DNA of 63,807 nt, from positions 1-63,807 of the forward strand of contig NZ_JAKILG010000025.1 in NCBI RefSeq assembly GCF_023283765.1, given 5' to 3'. Below, one piece after another: positions 1 through 8,636 of this stretch; position 1 is the stretch's first letter; every line of letters starts with the position of its first letter. Source of the DNA: Shewanella profunda. GTDB taxonomy: Bacteria; Pseudomonadota; Gammaproteobacteria; Enterobacterales; Shewanellaceae. The notes below the pieces were generated by a model. The model saw only the letters and a program-made list of their open reading frames with translations. It searched no databases and was not told where the DNA came from. A program made the position numbers and the translations under genes.

Positions 1-183
1 CTGTACATATTACTATGAACACTCTTCATCATTGATTTAATTCTTTGACTGCCAACCCGAAGGCTAAGCAGTTTCGATTAACTCAACACCTGTGAGTGTC
101 CACACAGATTTGCTTGATAAATTGTTAAAGAGCATGGTTAGCGACTTATTCAGCGTTTAACCTTGACCCCGCTGGGTCAGTGG
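1..183 (-). other. 5' leader of a 16S rRNA operon (mature rRNA outside window)
   Basis: Read on the minus strand, this stretch is the transcribed leader that precedes 16S rRNA in Shewanella-like bacteria. It begins just after a strong promoter, carries a small hairpin (TGACCC/GGGTCA, 163-178), then the antitermination boxA region, and runs out of the left edge without reaching the 16S 5' end. The gene order gmhB then rrn in the same direction is the same as E. coli gmhB-rrnH. The identification rests on boxA and promoter form; the rRNA itself is not visible. Confidence 0.75.
116..134 (-). promoter_or_regulatory. rrn boxA antitermination site
   Basis: The minus strand reads TGCTCTTTAACAATTTATC. 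It contains the bacterial boxA core TGCTCTTTA, which recruits NusB/NusE and the rRNA antitermination complex on the nascent leader. Its place about 50 nt downstream of the promoter is typical of rrn leaders. Confidence 0.75.
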
Positions 184-189
184 ATGCGC

Positions 190-217
190 ATTATAGGGAT
201 GTCAGATTTTACCGCAA
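190..217 (-). promoter_or_regulatory. rrn P1-type sigma70 promoter
   Basis: On the minus strand: -35 TTGCGG (217-212), a 16-bp spacer, and a perfect -10 TATAAT (195-190), followed by a GC-rich discriminator GCGCATCC. The 16-bp spacer and GC-rich discriminator are features of stringently controlled rRNA P1 promoters. The AT-rich stretch at about 218-245 could act as an UP element. Growth-rate and ppGpp control are inferred from these features. Confidence 0.7.
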
Positions 218-364
218 CCTTTTTATCTCAAATAATGTAGAAAACCGAACCAAGCGCTCACTTTTCGCTCCAAGCGCATAATTAAGCAACAATACGCCTG
301 TATTGAACGGCTAATATCCACGATTAGCCTTGTGCAAATTATCAGTAGGGCTTTGCAAGTGATA

Positions 365-952
365 TTAAGTAGCAAGTGATGTTAAATACACTGGTACATC
401 GGCAATGCTATCCAATACTACCGTCGCATCACTACTCTCTGCCACGTCCTTGCCACTACGCACTAATATACGCATCGGCACACCTGCGGCTTTCGCTGCG
501 AGCATATCATCAGCTTTATCACCCACCATCACTGATTGAGATAAGTCGATTTTTAAGAATTTCGCTGCATCGTTGAGCATACCAGGCTTTGGCTTACGGC
601 AATCACAATCTACTTTGTATTCACCGATCCCCTTTTCAGCATGGTGCGGGCAGTAGTAGATCCCATCGAGATCAACTCCTTTGTCGGCAAAGTTCCAATC
701 CATCCACTCTGTTAGACTGTGGAATTGATCTTCACTGTACATGCCGCGGGCTATGCCTGATTGATTTGTGACTACCACGAGCTTATAACCCATTTGCTTT
801 AACGCGAGACACGCTTCAAACACACCTTCGATATATTCAAAGTCATCAACTTGATGTACATAACCATGATCTTTATTAATCACACCATCACGGTCCAAAA
901 AAACGGCTCGATTGACTGCACTCACAGTACTCACTCCACTCACTCTAAACAT
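365..952 (-). CDS. gmhB: D-glycero-beta-D-manno-heptose-1,7-bisphosphate 7-phosphatase
   Basis: This HAD-superfamily phosphatase removes the C7 phosphate in the ADP-heptose pathway that supplies the LPS inner core, in the cytoplasm. The HAD nucleophile motif DRDGVIN is at residues 20-26, motif II is VVVTNQSG at about 59-66, the zinc-binding Cys/His loop (YYCPHH...CDCRKPKPG) is near 100-125, and MVGDKADD supplies the motif III acids. The length matches the family. The start is uncertain: the ATG at 952 has only a close AGGCG before it, while a GTG at 925, after GGAG, would start nearer to E. coli GmhB. The N-terminus holds repeated GAGTG units. It lies upstream of and co-directional with the rrn operon. 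Confidence 0.93.
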   Translation of the reverse strand: MFRVSGVSTVSAVNRAVFLDRDGVINKDHGYVHQVDDFEYIEGVFEACLALKQMGYKLVVVTNQSGIARGMYSEDQFHSLTEWMDWNFADKGVDLDGIYYCPHHAEKGIGEYKVDCDCRKPKPGMLNDAAKFLKIDLSQSVMVGDKADDMLAAKAAGVPMRILVRSGKDVAESSDATVVLDSIADVPVYLTSLAT

Positions 953-1256
953 CGCCTAACGCGTTATCACACTATTATTCCATTCATTGCAATAAATTGC
1001 ACCGCGAAGTTCACCTTTCTTAGATGAGTCGCATGCTTGGGAACTAATGCTTAGAAACGACAGGTTTCAAACAAGCTACGCTATTCGATATCAAAACGGG
1101 AAACCTAAATAAGTAAGCGAAAGAGGATAAAACTTGCACTTTAATAGCCTAATTCATCTCATTATCCATGTACTCAATCGAGCATTCCCCTTTATTTGTG
1201 GCGTTTTTAGCGGTAACCTTGGGCGGATAATGAAAGAACAGCCGAAATAGACGAAA
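953..1256. other. Intergenic region between divergent gmhB and GntR gene
   Basis: About 300 bp between divergent genes. I see no ORF with a ribosome binding site, no strong hairpin and no clear operator; it must hold promoters for both flanking genes. Confidence 0.4.
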
Positions 1257-1928
1257 ATGAGTCGAACTACGCCTATAGTCCACAAAACCCGCACTCAACT
1301 AGTTGTAGAAGTGCTTAGAGAGAAAATTCTTTCAGGTGACATAGCAGCAGGAGAACCACTCAGACAAAGCGCTTTAGCCGAAGCCTTACATGTTAGTAGG
1401 ATCCCGGTAAGAGAAGCGTTAGTGCAACTCGAAGCGGAAGGGTTAGTGAAATTCGAACCACATAAAGGTGCAACAGCAACCGTATTATCCGTCGAACAAG
1501 TCACCGAACTCTTTGAATTACGAGCAATGATTGAAACGGATCTGCTTGCAAAAGCGATTCCACTACTCCAAGAAGAAGATTTAATTAAAGCAGAACAGGT
1601 ACTAGAGCAATTGGAGTCGGCCTTTAAACATGAAGATGCCGTAGCCAGTTGGAGCGAGCTAAATACACAATTTCACACTTGTTTATATCAAGCCGCCAAT
1701 CGACCACATACTCTTGAGGTCGTCCACGGTCTTAATACAAACTGCGATAGATATATTCGTTTGCAATTGCTGTTAGCAGGAGGTATTCCTGCTGCAGAGC
1801 ATGAGCACCGCGCACTGCTCAACCATTGCAAATTAAGAGAAACAGAGAAAGCCACGGCGTTACTGCGACATCATATTTTGCATGCCGCGATGACTATCCG
1901 AGAGCTCGTCGCCAAACAGGTGGACTAG
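1257..1928 (+). CDS. GntR-family transcriptional regulator, FadR subfamily (FCD domain)
   Basis: This is a cytoplasmic one-component regulator. The N-terminal winged helix (about residues 13-75, with SALAEALHVSRIPVREAL as the recognition region) is the GntR DNA-binding domain. Residues about 85-210 form an all-helical FCD ligand domain (ELRAMIE start, then the conserved His region around NTQFHTCLY and the late HRALLNHC segment), which in this family binds small carboxylates or acyl-CoA through a metal. The effector cannot be read from sequence. It is followed after 91 nt by a FabH-like synthase in the same direction, so a link to fatty-acid or acyl-CoA metabolism is a reasonable guess only. 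No strong Shine-Dalgarno precedes the ATG. Confidence 0.85.
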   Translation: MSRTTPIVHKTRTQLVVEVLREKILSGDIAAGEPLRQSALAEALHVSRIPVREALVQLEAEGLVKFEPHKGATATVLSVEQVTELFELRAMIETDLLAKAIPLLQEEDLIKAEQVLEQLESAFKHEDAVASWSELNTQFHTCLYQAANRPHTLEVVHGLNTNCDRYIRLQLLLAGGIPAAEHEHRALLNHCKLRETEKATALLRHHILHAAMTIRELVAKQVD

Positions 1929-1974
1929 ATCACGGACAGTTATTGGTTATACCCATAAGCTTTGTTGTCGATTC

Positions 1975-2002
1975 AAGGCAGCACTTCAAGTTCTGCCTTT
2001 TT
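1975..2002 (+). terminator. Terminator-like hairpin 17 nt before the KAS III start codon
   Basis: AAGGCAG pairs with CTGCCTT (1975-1981 with 1993-1999), with an inner ACT/AGT extension, followed by a T run to 2002. It sits after the GntR gene and directly before the next gene's ribosome binding site, so it either ends the GntR transcript or acts as an attenuator for the synthase gene. Confidence 0.55.
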
Positions 2003-2019
2003 ATTTGAGAGAAAATACC

Positions 2020-3084
2020 ATGCAGTACGCCACTATCACTGGTTGGGGCAAATGTATCCCCCCCGCAACCTTGACTAACGATGATCTTGCAACTTTTATA
2101 GAAACATCCGATGAATGGATTAAATCGCGCACAGGGATCAGTCAGCGTCATATCAGCCATGTGAATACCTCTGAATTGGCATCCGTTGCCGCAAAGCGAG
2201 CTCTTGCCGCAGCGGGTATCGATGGCAGTGAGATAGATATGATCATTCTGGCAAGCGCGAGTCCAGATACGTTAATCCCCAATATTGCATCGACGGTACA
2301 AGCCAATATTGGTTCTAACTGCGCGGCATTTGATATCAACGCCGCCTGTAGTGGTTTTTTATACGGCTTAGGTTTAGCTAGCTCTCAGATTAAGAGCGGC
2401 CAGAGCAAAAAAGTTTTAGTGATCGGGGCCGAGCGGCTATCTTTCTATTTAGATTGGTCTCGCCGTGAAACTGCCGTGCTTTTCGGTGACGGCGCTGGTG
2501 CTGTTGTGGTTGAAGCCTCAAATATTCCAGGTGGCGTGCTTGGTTATGAGCTTAATAACGACCCTGATGGCCGTGATATTCTAAAAGCGGGTTTCGGCAC
2601 GGCTATGGATAGATTCACAGCCGAATCTTTAGATTTCTATATCCAATTTGATGGACAAGAAATTTTCAAACGCGCAATTAACGGCATGAATAAATTAAGT
2701 ACTCAAGTACTTCAAAAATGTGGCATAGATAAGGATGAAGTCGATTTGGTCATTCCACATCAAGCGAATGAACGTATTATCGATACACTTGTTAGTCGAA
2801 TGAAGATCCCGAAAGAAAAAGCCTTTGTTAACATTGCTAACTACGGCAATACCTCCGCGGCTACGATTCCTATTGCCATTTGTGACGCCTTGGAAAAAGA
2901 ACTTATCAAGCCAAATCAAACCATACTTTCGTGCGCTTTTGGTGCGGGATTAACGTCAGCCGCCCTGCTCCTTCAATGGGGTGAGCGAGTGACGCCGCTC
3001 AATATAAGTGATGCAGAGTTACCTCCTTGCGATCAAAGTGGTATTGAACTGGTCAAACGTGCTGTTGATTATTTTTGTAACTAA
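2020..3084 (+). CDS. FabH-like beta-ketoacyl-ACP synthase III
   Basis: This thiolase-fold condensing enzyme is 354 aa with the FabH catalytic triad in place: Cys110 in NAACSGF, His247 in IPHQAN and Asn277 in YGNTSAA. KAS III enzymes condense an acyl-CoA with malonyl-ACP. The usual housekeeping fabH sits in a fab cluster, which is absent here, so this is probably a paralogue with its own primer specificity (inference). It has about 25 extra C-terminal residues beyond the usual end. I chose the ATG at 2020 because GAGAG lies 8 nt upstream; a TTG at 2005 would overlap that site. The upstream GntR gene may regulate it. Confidence 0.85.
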   Translation: MQYATITGWGKCIPPATLTNDDLATFIETSDEWIKSRTGISQRHISHVNTSELASVAAKRALAAAGIDGSEIDMIILASASPDTLIPNIASTVQANIGSNCAAFDINAACSGFLYGLGLASSQIKSGQSKKVLVIGAERLSFYLDWSRRETAVLFGDGAGAVVVEASNIPGGVLGYELNNDPDGRDILKAGFGTAMDRFTAESLDFYIQFDGQEIFKRAINGMNKLSTQVLQKCGIDKDEVDLVIPHQANERIIDTLVSRMKIPKEKAFVNIANYGNTSAATIPIAICDALEKELIKPNQTILSCAFGAGLTSAALLLQWGERVTPLNISDAELPPCDQSGIELVKRAVDYFCN

Positions 3085-3104
3085 GATATCAATCACATAT
3101 CCAT

Positions 3105-3130
3105 AAAAGCCATCCGATGATGGCTTTTTT
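3105..3130. terminator. Bidirectional intrinsic terminator
   Basis: A 10-bp perfect stem AAAAGCCATC/GATGGCTTTT with loop CGAT lies between two convergent genes. T runs on both strands let it serve the KAS III gene and the LRAT-like gene. Confidence 0.85.
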
Positions 3131-3734
3131 AATCGCTAAAATCATATACAGAACTGGGCTCTTGTATCTCATCCCAATAAATACCTTCACCAAAATAAAC
3201 TGCAAGCTTTTGATTTAACTCATTGAAGCTTTTAATTGCCACTTCGTGTCCACTTATACAAGCCCATACAAAGCGATGGCAATTATTGTCGAATAAATCA
3301 TATTCACGGTATTGATAAATGGCCTGTTCGGCGCGATTCAATATAGCTTCAGCAACCAAAGGTTGGTGCAGATGACTGCAGGCAAGATAGATTTGGCTCC
3401 CCGTACGCCCCGCTAGAAAACGTTTTATCGATACCGCCCGCACAAGCCCAGAGCCATGGAGCTCCACTAAACAATCATCACCGAGCCATATACCAGTATG
3501 TTCAATAACCCCAAATACATAGCAACAGACAATACTGCCAGGCACAGGCATCACTTGTGTAAAACCTTTTTGCCATTGACTTGGTGCAGCGACCATAGCG
3601 CGATGTGTAAGAAGTTGTTTGGCGGCCCGACCGAGTAATCTATCACGCTCAAGTTGTTGGCGTTTCTCACGCTCATCGGCTAATAACACAGCGCCAATGG
3701 CCGCGCCTCCAATCCAAAGTAATGGGAGTGGCAT
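3129..3734 (-). CDS. LRAT-domain (NlpC/P60 superfamily) protein with N-terminal membrane anchor
   Basis: A hydrophobic segment at residues 4-19 suggests membrane anchoring, followed by a short basic linker. Residues about 64-160 match an LRAT-type permuted papain-like fold: His79 in EHTGIW, His93 in ELHGSG, and the nucleophile Cys152 in NNCHRFV. In characterised members this triad supports acyl transfer or thiol hydrolysis on lipids; the bacterial versions are largely uncharacterised, so the substrate is unknown. The ATG is preceded by TAGGAG at good spacing. It is a single-gene unit, convergent with the KAS III gene. Confidence 0.7.
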   Translation of the reverse strand: MPLPLLWIGGAAIGAVLLADEREKRQQLERDRLLGRAAKQLLTHRAMVAAPSQWQKGFTQVMPVPGSIVCCYVFGVIEHTGIWLGDDCLVELHGSGLVRAVSIKRFLAGRTGSQIYLACSHLHQPLVAEAILNRAEQAIYQYREYDLFDNNCHRFVWACISGHEVAIKSFNELNQKLAVYFGEGIYWDEIQEPSSVYDFSD

Positions 3735-3887
3735 TATTGTCTCCTACTCAGTTCATTTATAAGAGTGAAGTACATGTTCTGAAAATTACCAAATCGGAGT
3801 TAAGTAGCTTACAACAATCATAATGAACCAAATCTCACCTACTTAACCTTGGTGAAAACCAGATCAAGCCAATGACAACCGTCAAGA

Positions 3888-4574
3888 TCAGGAGGATTGC
3901 TGCATTAGCTCAGCCACTTTGAGCTGCCTTGCCCCACCCATGGCAGCCACCTGTGCGAGTAAGAGCTCTGCGCAAGCTAAGGCATCGGTCAATGCACTAT
4001 GGGCTGAATATATCGGCAAACCATAACGTTCACGGCAAGCGCCAAGGCGTAAACTACCTTCTTTAATGGCGTGATGTCCTCGTAACAATCGATGCTTTTC
4101 AAGCATTAAGGTATCTATCGAGGGTAAAAATACAGCTTGATGATAAATAGCCAAAATATCCTGCTGTAAAAATCGGCAATCTAATGGGGAATGGTGTGCA
4201 ACCAGCACTCTGCCACGGGTCTTAGCAATAAACCATGCCATCGCTTCTTCAATAGTTACGGCTTGTACTAAATGATTATCAAGAATCCCGTGAATAGTTG
4301 CACTCTGGCCGACACTGCCGCGAATTTGCACCAATTTTTGCTGTGCTCCCTCGAGTGGGATCACGCCGTGCTCAATAGGCACGAGACCTATACTGAGTAT
4401 CTGATCTTGCAGGGGATCGAGCCCCGTCATCTCTAAATCCATCGCCACTAATGGCGCTTCGGATACAGGCATCGCCAGTAGAGGCACAAGTGATTGATAA
4501 TAATCCTTAAAGAGCTGATGTTGACAACGCAGAGCGCGCCAATTCAACCGCGCCTTCACCAGCAGAATACTCAT
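3888..4574 (-). CDS. DnaQ-like 3'-5' exonuclease (DEDDh family)
   Basis: This exonuclease is related to the epsilon subunit of DNA polymerase III. The DEDDh residues are visible: Asp46 and Glu48 in VAMDLEMTG, Asp132 in HHSPLDCRF, His192 and Asp197 in SAHSALTDAL. The N-terminal 40 residues are a helical extension outside the nuclease domain. It starts immediately after the stop codon of the upstream cNMP/CBS protein gene (TAA at 4577-4575, ATG at 4574), so the two are co-translated. Pairing of a DEDDh exonuclease with a CBS/DUF294 protein recurs in many proteobacteria. It is probably not the replicative DnaQ, and its substrate (DNA, RNA or a small nucleotide) is unknown. Confidence 0.85.
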   Translation of the reverse strand: MSILLVKARLNWRALRCQHQLFKDYYQSLVPLLAMPVSEAPLVAMDLEMTGLDPLQDQILSIGLVPIEHGVIPLEGAQQKLVQIRGSVGQSATIHGILDNHLVQAVTIEEAMAWFIAKTRGRVLVAHHSPLDCRFLQQDILAIYHQAVFLPSIDTLMLEKHRLLRGHHAIKEGSLRLGACRERYGLPIYSAHSALTDALACAELLLAQVAAMGGARQLKVAELMQQSS

Positions 4575-6422
4575 TTAAAAGCTCCGCATAAATTTCATTT
4601 TCATGCCAGATTGAGCATCATGAACCACCTTAAAGGCGTCCCGTAATTGGTGGCGCACCAATGAGGATAAATGTCCAGGTAACAAGTAGTTACTCACTTT
4701 TTGTCCCTGAGTATATTGGTAGCCTTGATTAGCTAAGCGCATATGGGCGATAAACTCGTGGGCATCGGCCAAATTGAGTGCATCCTTGCGGTTGAGGATA
4801 TTGGCATCCATCAAAGCGCGAATACGTTTGGCGGTATTGACTTCTTTTATGCCCGCTGACAGCGCATAGACACGGGCGATATCATTAATTAATGCATTAC
4901 CTTTATGCTTTAAATCAATACCTTTTACTTCACTACCATCACGCTCGAGCACAAATGTGCGGAAAAAACCTAAGGGTGGGGATTCAATCAACGAATTGCC
5001 CGTCATCCCCGCAAGAAAGATATCATTGTCACGGGTTTGCGCTAATACCTTGTCCTGCAGTGCATCAAATAAGGTCTGTGGCCCATAAACCGAGCGCATA
5101 TCAAAAAAAATACTGGCATGCATTAACGCTTTAGGTTCAGGCGTTATCACCCATTTTTCAAATACATGTTGCCATTGCTTTAGTGACATTCGCCACTGCG
5201 GGTTTTGCGCCATAATATTACCAGGGCAAAAAACATAACCACACTGATCTAGACCCGCACACACCGCATGGGTGAGCGCATCAAAATAGCCCTTAGCATA
5301 GTCGTCCATCTCTTCTGCGACTAACAAGCCATTATCTTGATCCGAACATGCAGCCTGATCCTGTCGACCTTGAGAGCCGAACGCTAACCAACAAAAGGCC
5401 ATCGGTGGATCACCAAGAAGCTGCTGATTAAGCACGATTAACCGCCGCGTCAGCGCATCGGTAACCGAAGTCAATACACGCCCAATCTCTTCAGCCCTAG
5501 CATCGGCACTGATTAAATTCTGCAGCAATAGCGGAATTTGCTTACTAACAGAGATTAAACTAGCAAGATCCTGCTGACGCTCAATTTCCCCAATAAGAAG
5601 CAGTGGCTGAGAACCTTGTCCACGCAAGATATCGGTACTGGTCACCATGCCGATAGCTTTACCTTCATCAATAATAGGTAAATGGTGAATATTATGTTCA
5701 CTCATCAATAGCATAGCTTCAAAAATTAACGCATTCGATGAAATAGAAATAGGTGAAACCGTCATCGCTTGATGCACAGCTAAACGACCATCGAGGCCTG
5801 CTGCCAATACTCGATTACGTAAATCCTTATCCGTTAAAATTCCAACTAATTTATGATTATCCGTCACCAACAAAGAAGATACGCGCGCATTTCGCATCAG
5901 GAGTGCTGCTTGGGTAACACTGGCATGGGCATCAATGGCAATGGGATCGGGTGACATCAAAGTACTTATGCGACTAGTAGTGGTGAGATCTTTTGCTTTA
6001 AAACGTGCCTCATGGCGCAGGCGCTTTGCAAAGGCTCGGGTAAAAAACTTATCGAAATTCCGGCTCTCACTCCTTAATTGATCAAACAAATGTTGCGGTA
6101 GATGGTAAACCAAACCATCCTCCAGTATTGCTACTTTATTAACAACTTTCTCCCCCGATAGCAGCGTAGAAAAACCAAAAAATTCACCTTCGCCCACTCT
6201 ATCCACCAACACGCCTTCAGGATCACGAACCTCAAAAGCACCACTGCGTACTATATATAATTTCGGTGCATTGGCATCAAAGCTAACATAGGCTGAAGCC
6301 TTACTGTAATAACCTATGATGACTGCCTTAGCACAACGTAAAATCACCTCATCAGGTAAGGTATCGAAGGGAACTAACCCCTTGAGAAATTGCACTACGG
6401 GTTGTAATTCACTCGCATTCAT
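4575..6422 (-). CDS. Cyclic-nucleotide-binding/CBS/DUF294 nucleotidyltransferase-like signalling protein
   Basis: The domains in order are a cNMP-binding cup (about 10-130, with VGEGEFFGFSTLLSG), a pair of CBS domains (about 150-265; MSPDPIAI...TDKDLRNRV and MTVSPISI...TSTDILRG), a DUF294 nucleotidyltransferase domain (about 300-440; GSQGRQDQ, then SDQDNGLL) and a helical DUF294 C-terminal domain. The NTase motif GSxxR with a following DxD-like SDQDN resembles GlnD-type uridylyltransferases, so it may modify a protein or nucleotide in response to cAMP or adenylate ligands (inference). It is cytoplasmic and lies downstream of the acetate permease. The ATG at 6422 has AAGGTG 6 nt upstream, preferred over a TTG at 6431. 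Confidence 0.88.
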   Translation of the reverse strand: MNASELQPVVQFLKGLVPFDTLPDEVILRCAKAVIIGYYSKASAYVSFDANAPKLYIVRSGAFEVRDPEGVLVDRVGEGEFFGFSTLLSGEKVVNKVAILEDGLVYHLPQHLFDQLRSESRNFDKFFTRAFAKRLRHEARFKAKDLTTTSRISTLMSPDPIAIDAHASVTQAALLMRNARVSSLLVTDNHKLVGILTDKDLRNRVLAAGLDGRLAVHQAMTVSPISISSNALIFEAMLLMSEHNIHHLPIIDEGKAIGMVTSTDILRGQGSQPLLLIGEIERQQDLASLISVSKQIPLLLQNLISADARAEEIGRVLTSVTDALTRRLIVLNQQLLGDPPMAFCWLAFGSQGRQDQAACSDQDNGLLVAEEMDDYAKGYFDALTHAVCAGLDQCGYVFCPGNIMAQNPQWRMSLKQWQHVFEKWVITPEPKALMHASIFFDMRSVYGPQTLFDALQDKVLAQTRDNDIFLAGMTGNSLIESPPLGFFRTFVLERDGSEVKGIDLKHKGNALINDIARVYALSAGIKEVNTAKRIRALMDANILNRKDALNLADAHEFIAHMRLANQGYQYTQGQKVSNYLLPGHLSSLVRHQLRDAFKVVHDAQSGMKMKFMRSF

Positions 6423-6519
6423 AGGCAACACCTTATTTTTAAGCAGATATTCCCATCACTATAGCCCGCATTGTCAGTGAGCTACATTCGACTAAAGTCA
6501 GCTCAAGGTTAAAAAGCAA

Positions 6520-6546
6520 AAAGAGCGCCGAAGCGCTCTTTGTTTT
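6520..6546 (-). terminator. Intrinsic terminator of actP
   Basis: Stem AAAGAGCGC/GCGCTCTTT with a four-base loop; the minus strand continues in a T run. It follows actP, so the cNMP/CBS gene next downstream probably has its own promoter or depends on read-through. Confidence 0.8.
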
Positions 6547-6565
6547 CCACTATATCCAAGCCTTA

Positions 6566-8302
6566 CTAGTGGCCGCTTGCCTCGCTCGAACCTTTAGGGA
6601 AACGAATAGACTCAACCATTTCCTGTACATGTAACGGTGTTGCTGCAGTCACTCTGCTTACGATTGCCGCTACCACAAAGTTGACTATCATGCCGACCAT
6701 ACCAATACCTTCAGGTGAAATACCTAAGAACCAGTTTGCTGGCACGTTTGCCGTTGGGTCAACAAACTTGAAGTAGATGATATAACCCGCAGTAAACAGT
6801 AAACCCGTTACCATACCCGCAATTGCACCTTCTTTGTTCATTGTCTTAGAGAAGATCCCCATGACAATAGCAGGGAACAGGGATGATGCCGCCAAACCGA
6901 AGGCAAAAGCCACCACCGCCGCCACAAAGCCTGGAGGATTCACCCCAAAGTAACCCGCAATCACAATCCCAACACCAGCCGCTAAGCGAGCATATAAAAG
7001 CTCTTTCTTGTCAGATAAATTCGGCATGAAATTCTTTTTAAGCAGATCGTGTGATACTGAGGTTGAAATCACCAACAACAAGCCAGCTGAAGTCGATAGC
7101 GCTGCGGCTAAACCACCGGCAGCCACCAATGCGATAACCCAAGCAGGTAAGTTTGCAATTTCTGGTGTGGCTAATACAATGATATCGTTATCGATTTTCA
7201 TCTCATTACGACTTGCAGGGTCTTCAAACTTACCCGCTGCATAATATAACTTACCGTCAGCATTCTTATCGTCCCACTTAATAAGACCCGTTTTTTCCCA
7301 GTTTTTAATCCAACCTGGGGCAGTCTCATAGGCAACACCTTTAGCATCTGAACCATTGATGGTTTCAATCATATTAACGCGGGAGAACGCCGCTAATGCG
7401 GGTACAGTTGTATACATAATTGAGATGAAAACTAGCGCCCAACCCGCAGAGATACGAGCAGCTTTTACGCTAGGCACAGTGAAAAAACGAACGATAACAT
7501 GGGGTAAACCTGCGGTTCCGACCATCAATGCTCCCGTGATACAGAACACATCAATCATACTTTTTGAACCATCAGTGTAAGGTGCAAAACCCAAATCACC
7601 GGAGAGGTTATTCAACTTATCTAACAAATATACGCCCGTATTATTACCTGCAGCATCAATCAGTTCAGCCCCAAAACCAATTTGCGGAATAATGTGGCCT
7701 GTCATCATCACTGAGAGGAAGATTGCTGGCACCATAAAGGCGAAAATCAATACGCAGTATTGGGCGACCTGAGTGTAAGTAATACCTTTCATCCCGCCAA
7801 GCACAGCATAGAAGAACACCACAGCCATACCAATGTATACACCAGTGTCGACTTCAACTTCGAGGAAACGTGAGAACACTACCCCCACACCACGCATTTG
7901 CCCTGCAATATAAGTAAAACAAATGAAGATGGCACAGATAACCGCAACCGTGCGCGCAGCCTGTGAATAGTAACGTTCACCAATAAAATCTGGCACAGTA
8001 AACTTACCAAACTTACGTAGATATGGCGCCATACACAGGGCTAATAATACATAGCCGCCGGTCCAACCCATTAGGTACACGCTACCGTCGTAACCGACGA
8101 AAGACACAATACCTGCTAATGAAATAAATGACGCCGCCGACATCCAATCTGCCGCCGTCGCCATACCGTTAACCACAGGATGCACGCCACCACCGGCAAC
8201 ATAAAACTCTTTTGTTGAACCCGCACGTGACCAAATTGCAATCCCGATGTAGAGCGCAAATGACAGCCCTACGATAAGATACGTTAATCCTTGAACACCC
8301 AT
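6566..8302 (-). CDS. actP: Cation/acetate symporter
   Basis: This 578-aa inner-membrane permease of the sodium:solute symporter family is close to E. coli ActP in length and in motifs such as FYVAGGGVHPVVNGMATAAD near the N-terminus and the GRQMRGVG-like segment AGQMRGVGVVFSRFLEV. About 13-14 hydrophobic segments are visible. It would import acetate using a cation gradient. It contains a periplasmic-like insertion around residues 305-370 that is rich in charged residues, as is usual for ActP-type proteins. It is preceded by the DUF485 gene with an 11-nt gap, the conserved yjcH-actP pair. The ribosome binding site GGGGAAT precedes the ATG. Confidence 0.92.
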   Translation of the reverse strand: MGVQGLTYLIVGLSFALYIGIAIWSRAGSTKEFYVAGGGVHPVVNGMATAADWMSAASFISLAGIVSFVGYDGSVYLMGWTGGYVLLALCMAPYLRKFGKFTVPDFIGERYYSQAARTVAVICAIFICFTYIAGQMRGVGVVFSRFLEVEVDTGVYIGMAVVFFYAVLGGMKGITYTQVAQYCVLIFAFMVPAIFLSVMMTGHIIPQIGFGAELIDAAGNNTGVYLLDKLNNLSGDLGFAPYTDGSKSMIDVFCITGALMVGTAGLPHVIVRFFTVPSVKAARISAGWALVFISIMYTTVPALAAFSRVNMIETINGSDAKGVAYETAPGWIKNWEKTGLIKWDDKNADGKLYYAAGKFEDPASRNEMKIDNDIIVLATPEIANLPAWVIALVAAGGLAAALSTSAGLLLVISTSVSHDLLKKNFMPNLSDKKELLYARLAAGVGIVIAGYFGVNPPGFVAAVVAFAFGLAASSLFPAIVMGIFSKTMNKEGAIAGMVTGLLFTAGYIIYFKFVDPTANVPANWFLGISPEGIGMVGMIVNFVVAAIVSRVTAATPLHVQEMVESIRFPKGSSEASGH

Positions 8303-8313
8303 TCCAATTCCCC

Positions 8314-8580
8314 TTAGTCTTCTTGTACGTTATATTTTTTATCTAAGGCGTTGGCTTTTGCCGCGTAGACAAAAATAAGCACAACGAATACATACATAGC
8401 TCCCTGTTGTGCGAACCAGAAACCTAATTTGAATCCCATGAAATGGATTTCATTCAGAACGTCAACCAATAAAATGCCACATCCAAAAGATACTGCGGCC
8501 CAAATAGCTAATAAGCTAAGAACGAGACGTAAATTCTCGCGCCAATAGCCTTTTGCTTTCTCGTTATTTTCAAAACCCAT
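8314..8580 (-). CDS. yjcH: DUF485 inner-membrane protein (YjcH-like)
   Basis: An 88-aa protein with two hydrophobic segments (about 18-40 and 52-74) and the DUF485 pattern of a charged amphipathic N-terminus followed by a paired hairpin. It is the usual partner of ActP and is encoded directly upstream of it. Its biochemical role is unknown. In E. coli it lies between acs and actP; here no acs gene is present in the window. Confidence 0.85.
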   Translation of the reverse strand: MGFENNEKAKGYWRENLRLVLSLLAIWAAVSFGCGILLVDVLNEIHFMGFKLGFWFAQQGAMYVFVVLIFVYAAKANALDKKYNVQED

Positions 8581-8636
8581 AGCGACTCCCCTGTGCTGTT
8601 TTAATTTTAAGTCATGTTTAATCTAACAACAGCTGG

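Noticed and set aside
1..20. Insertion sequence end at the left border
   Set aside because: The sequence continues smoothly into an rrn leader; no inverted repeat matching the right-edge element is present.
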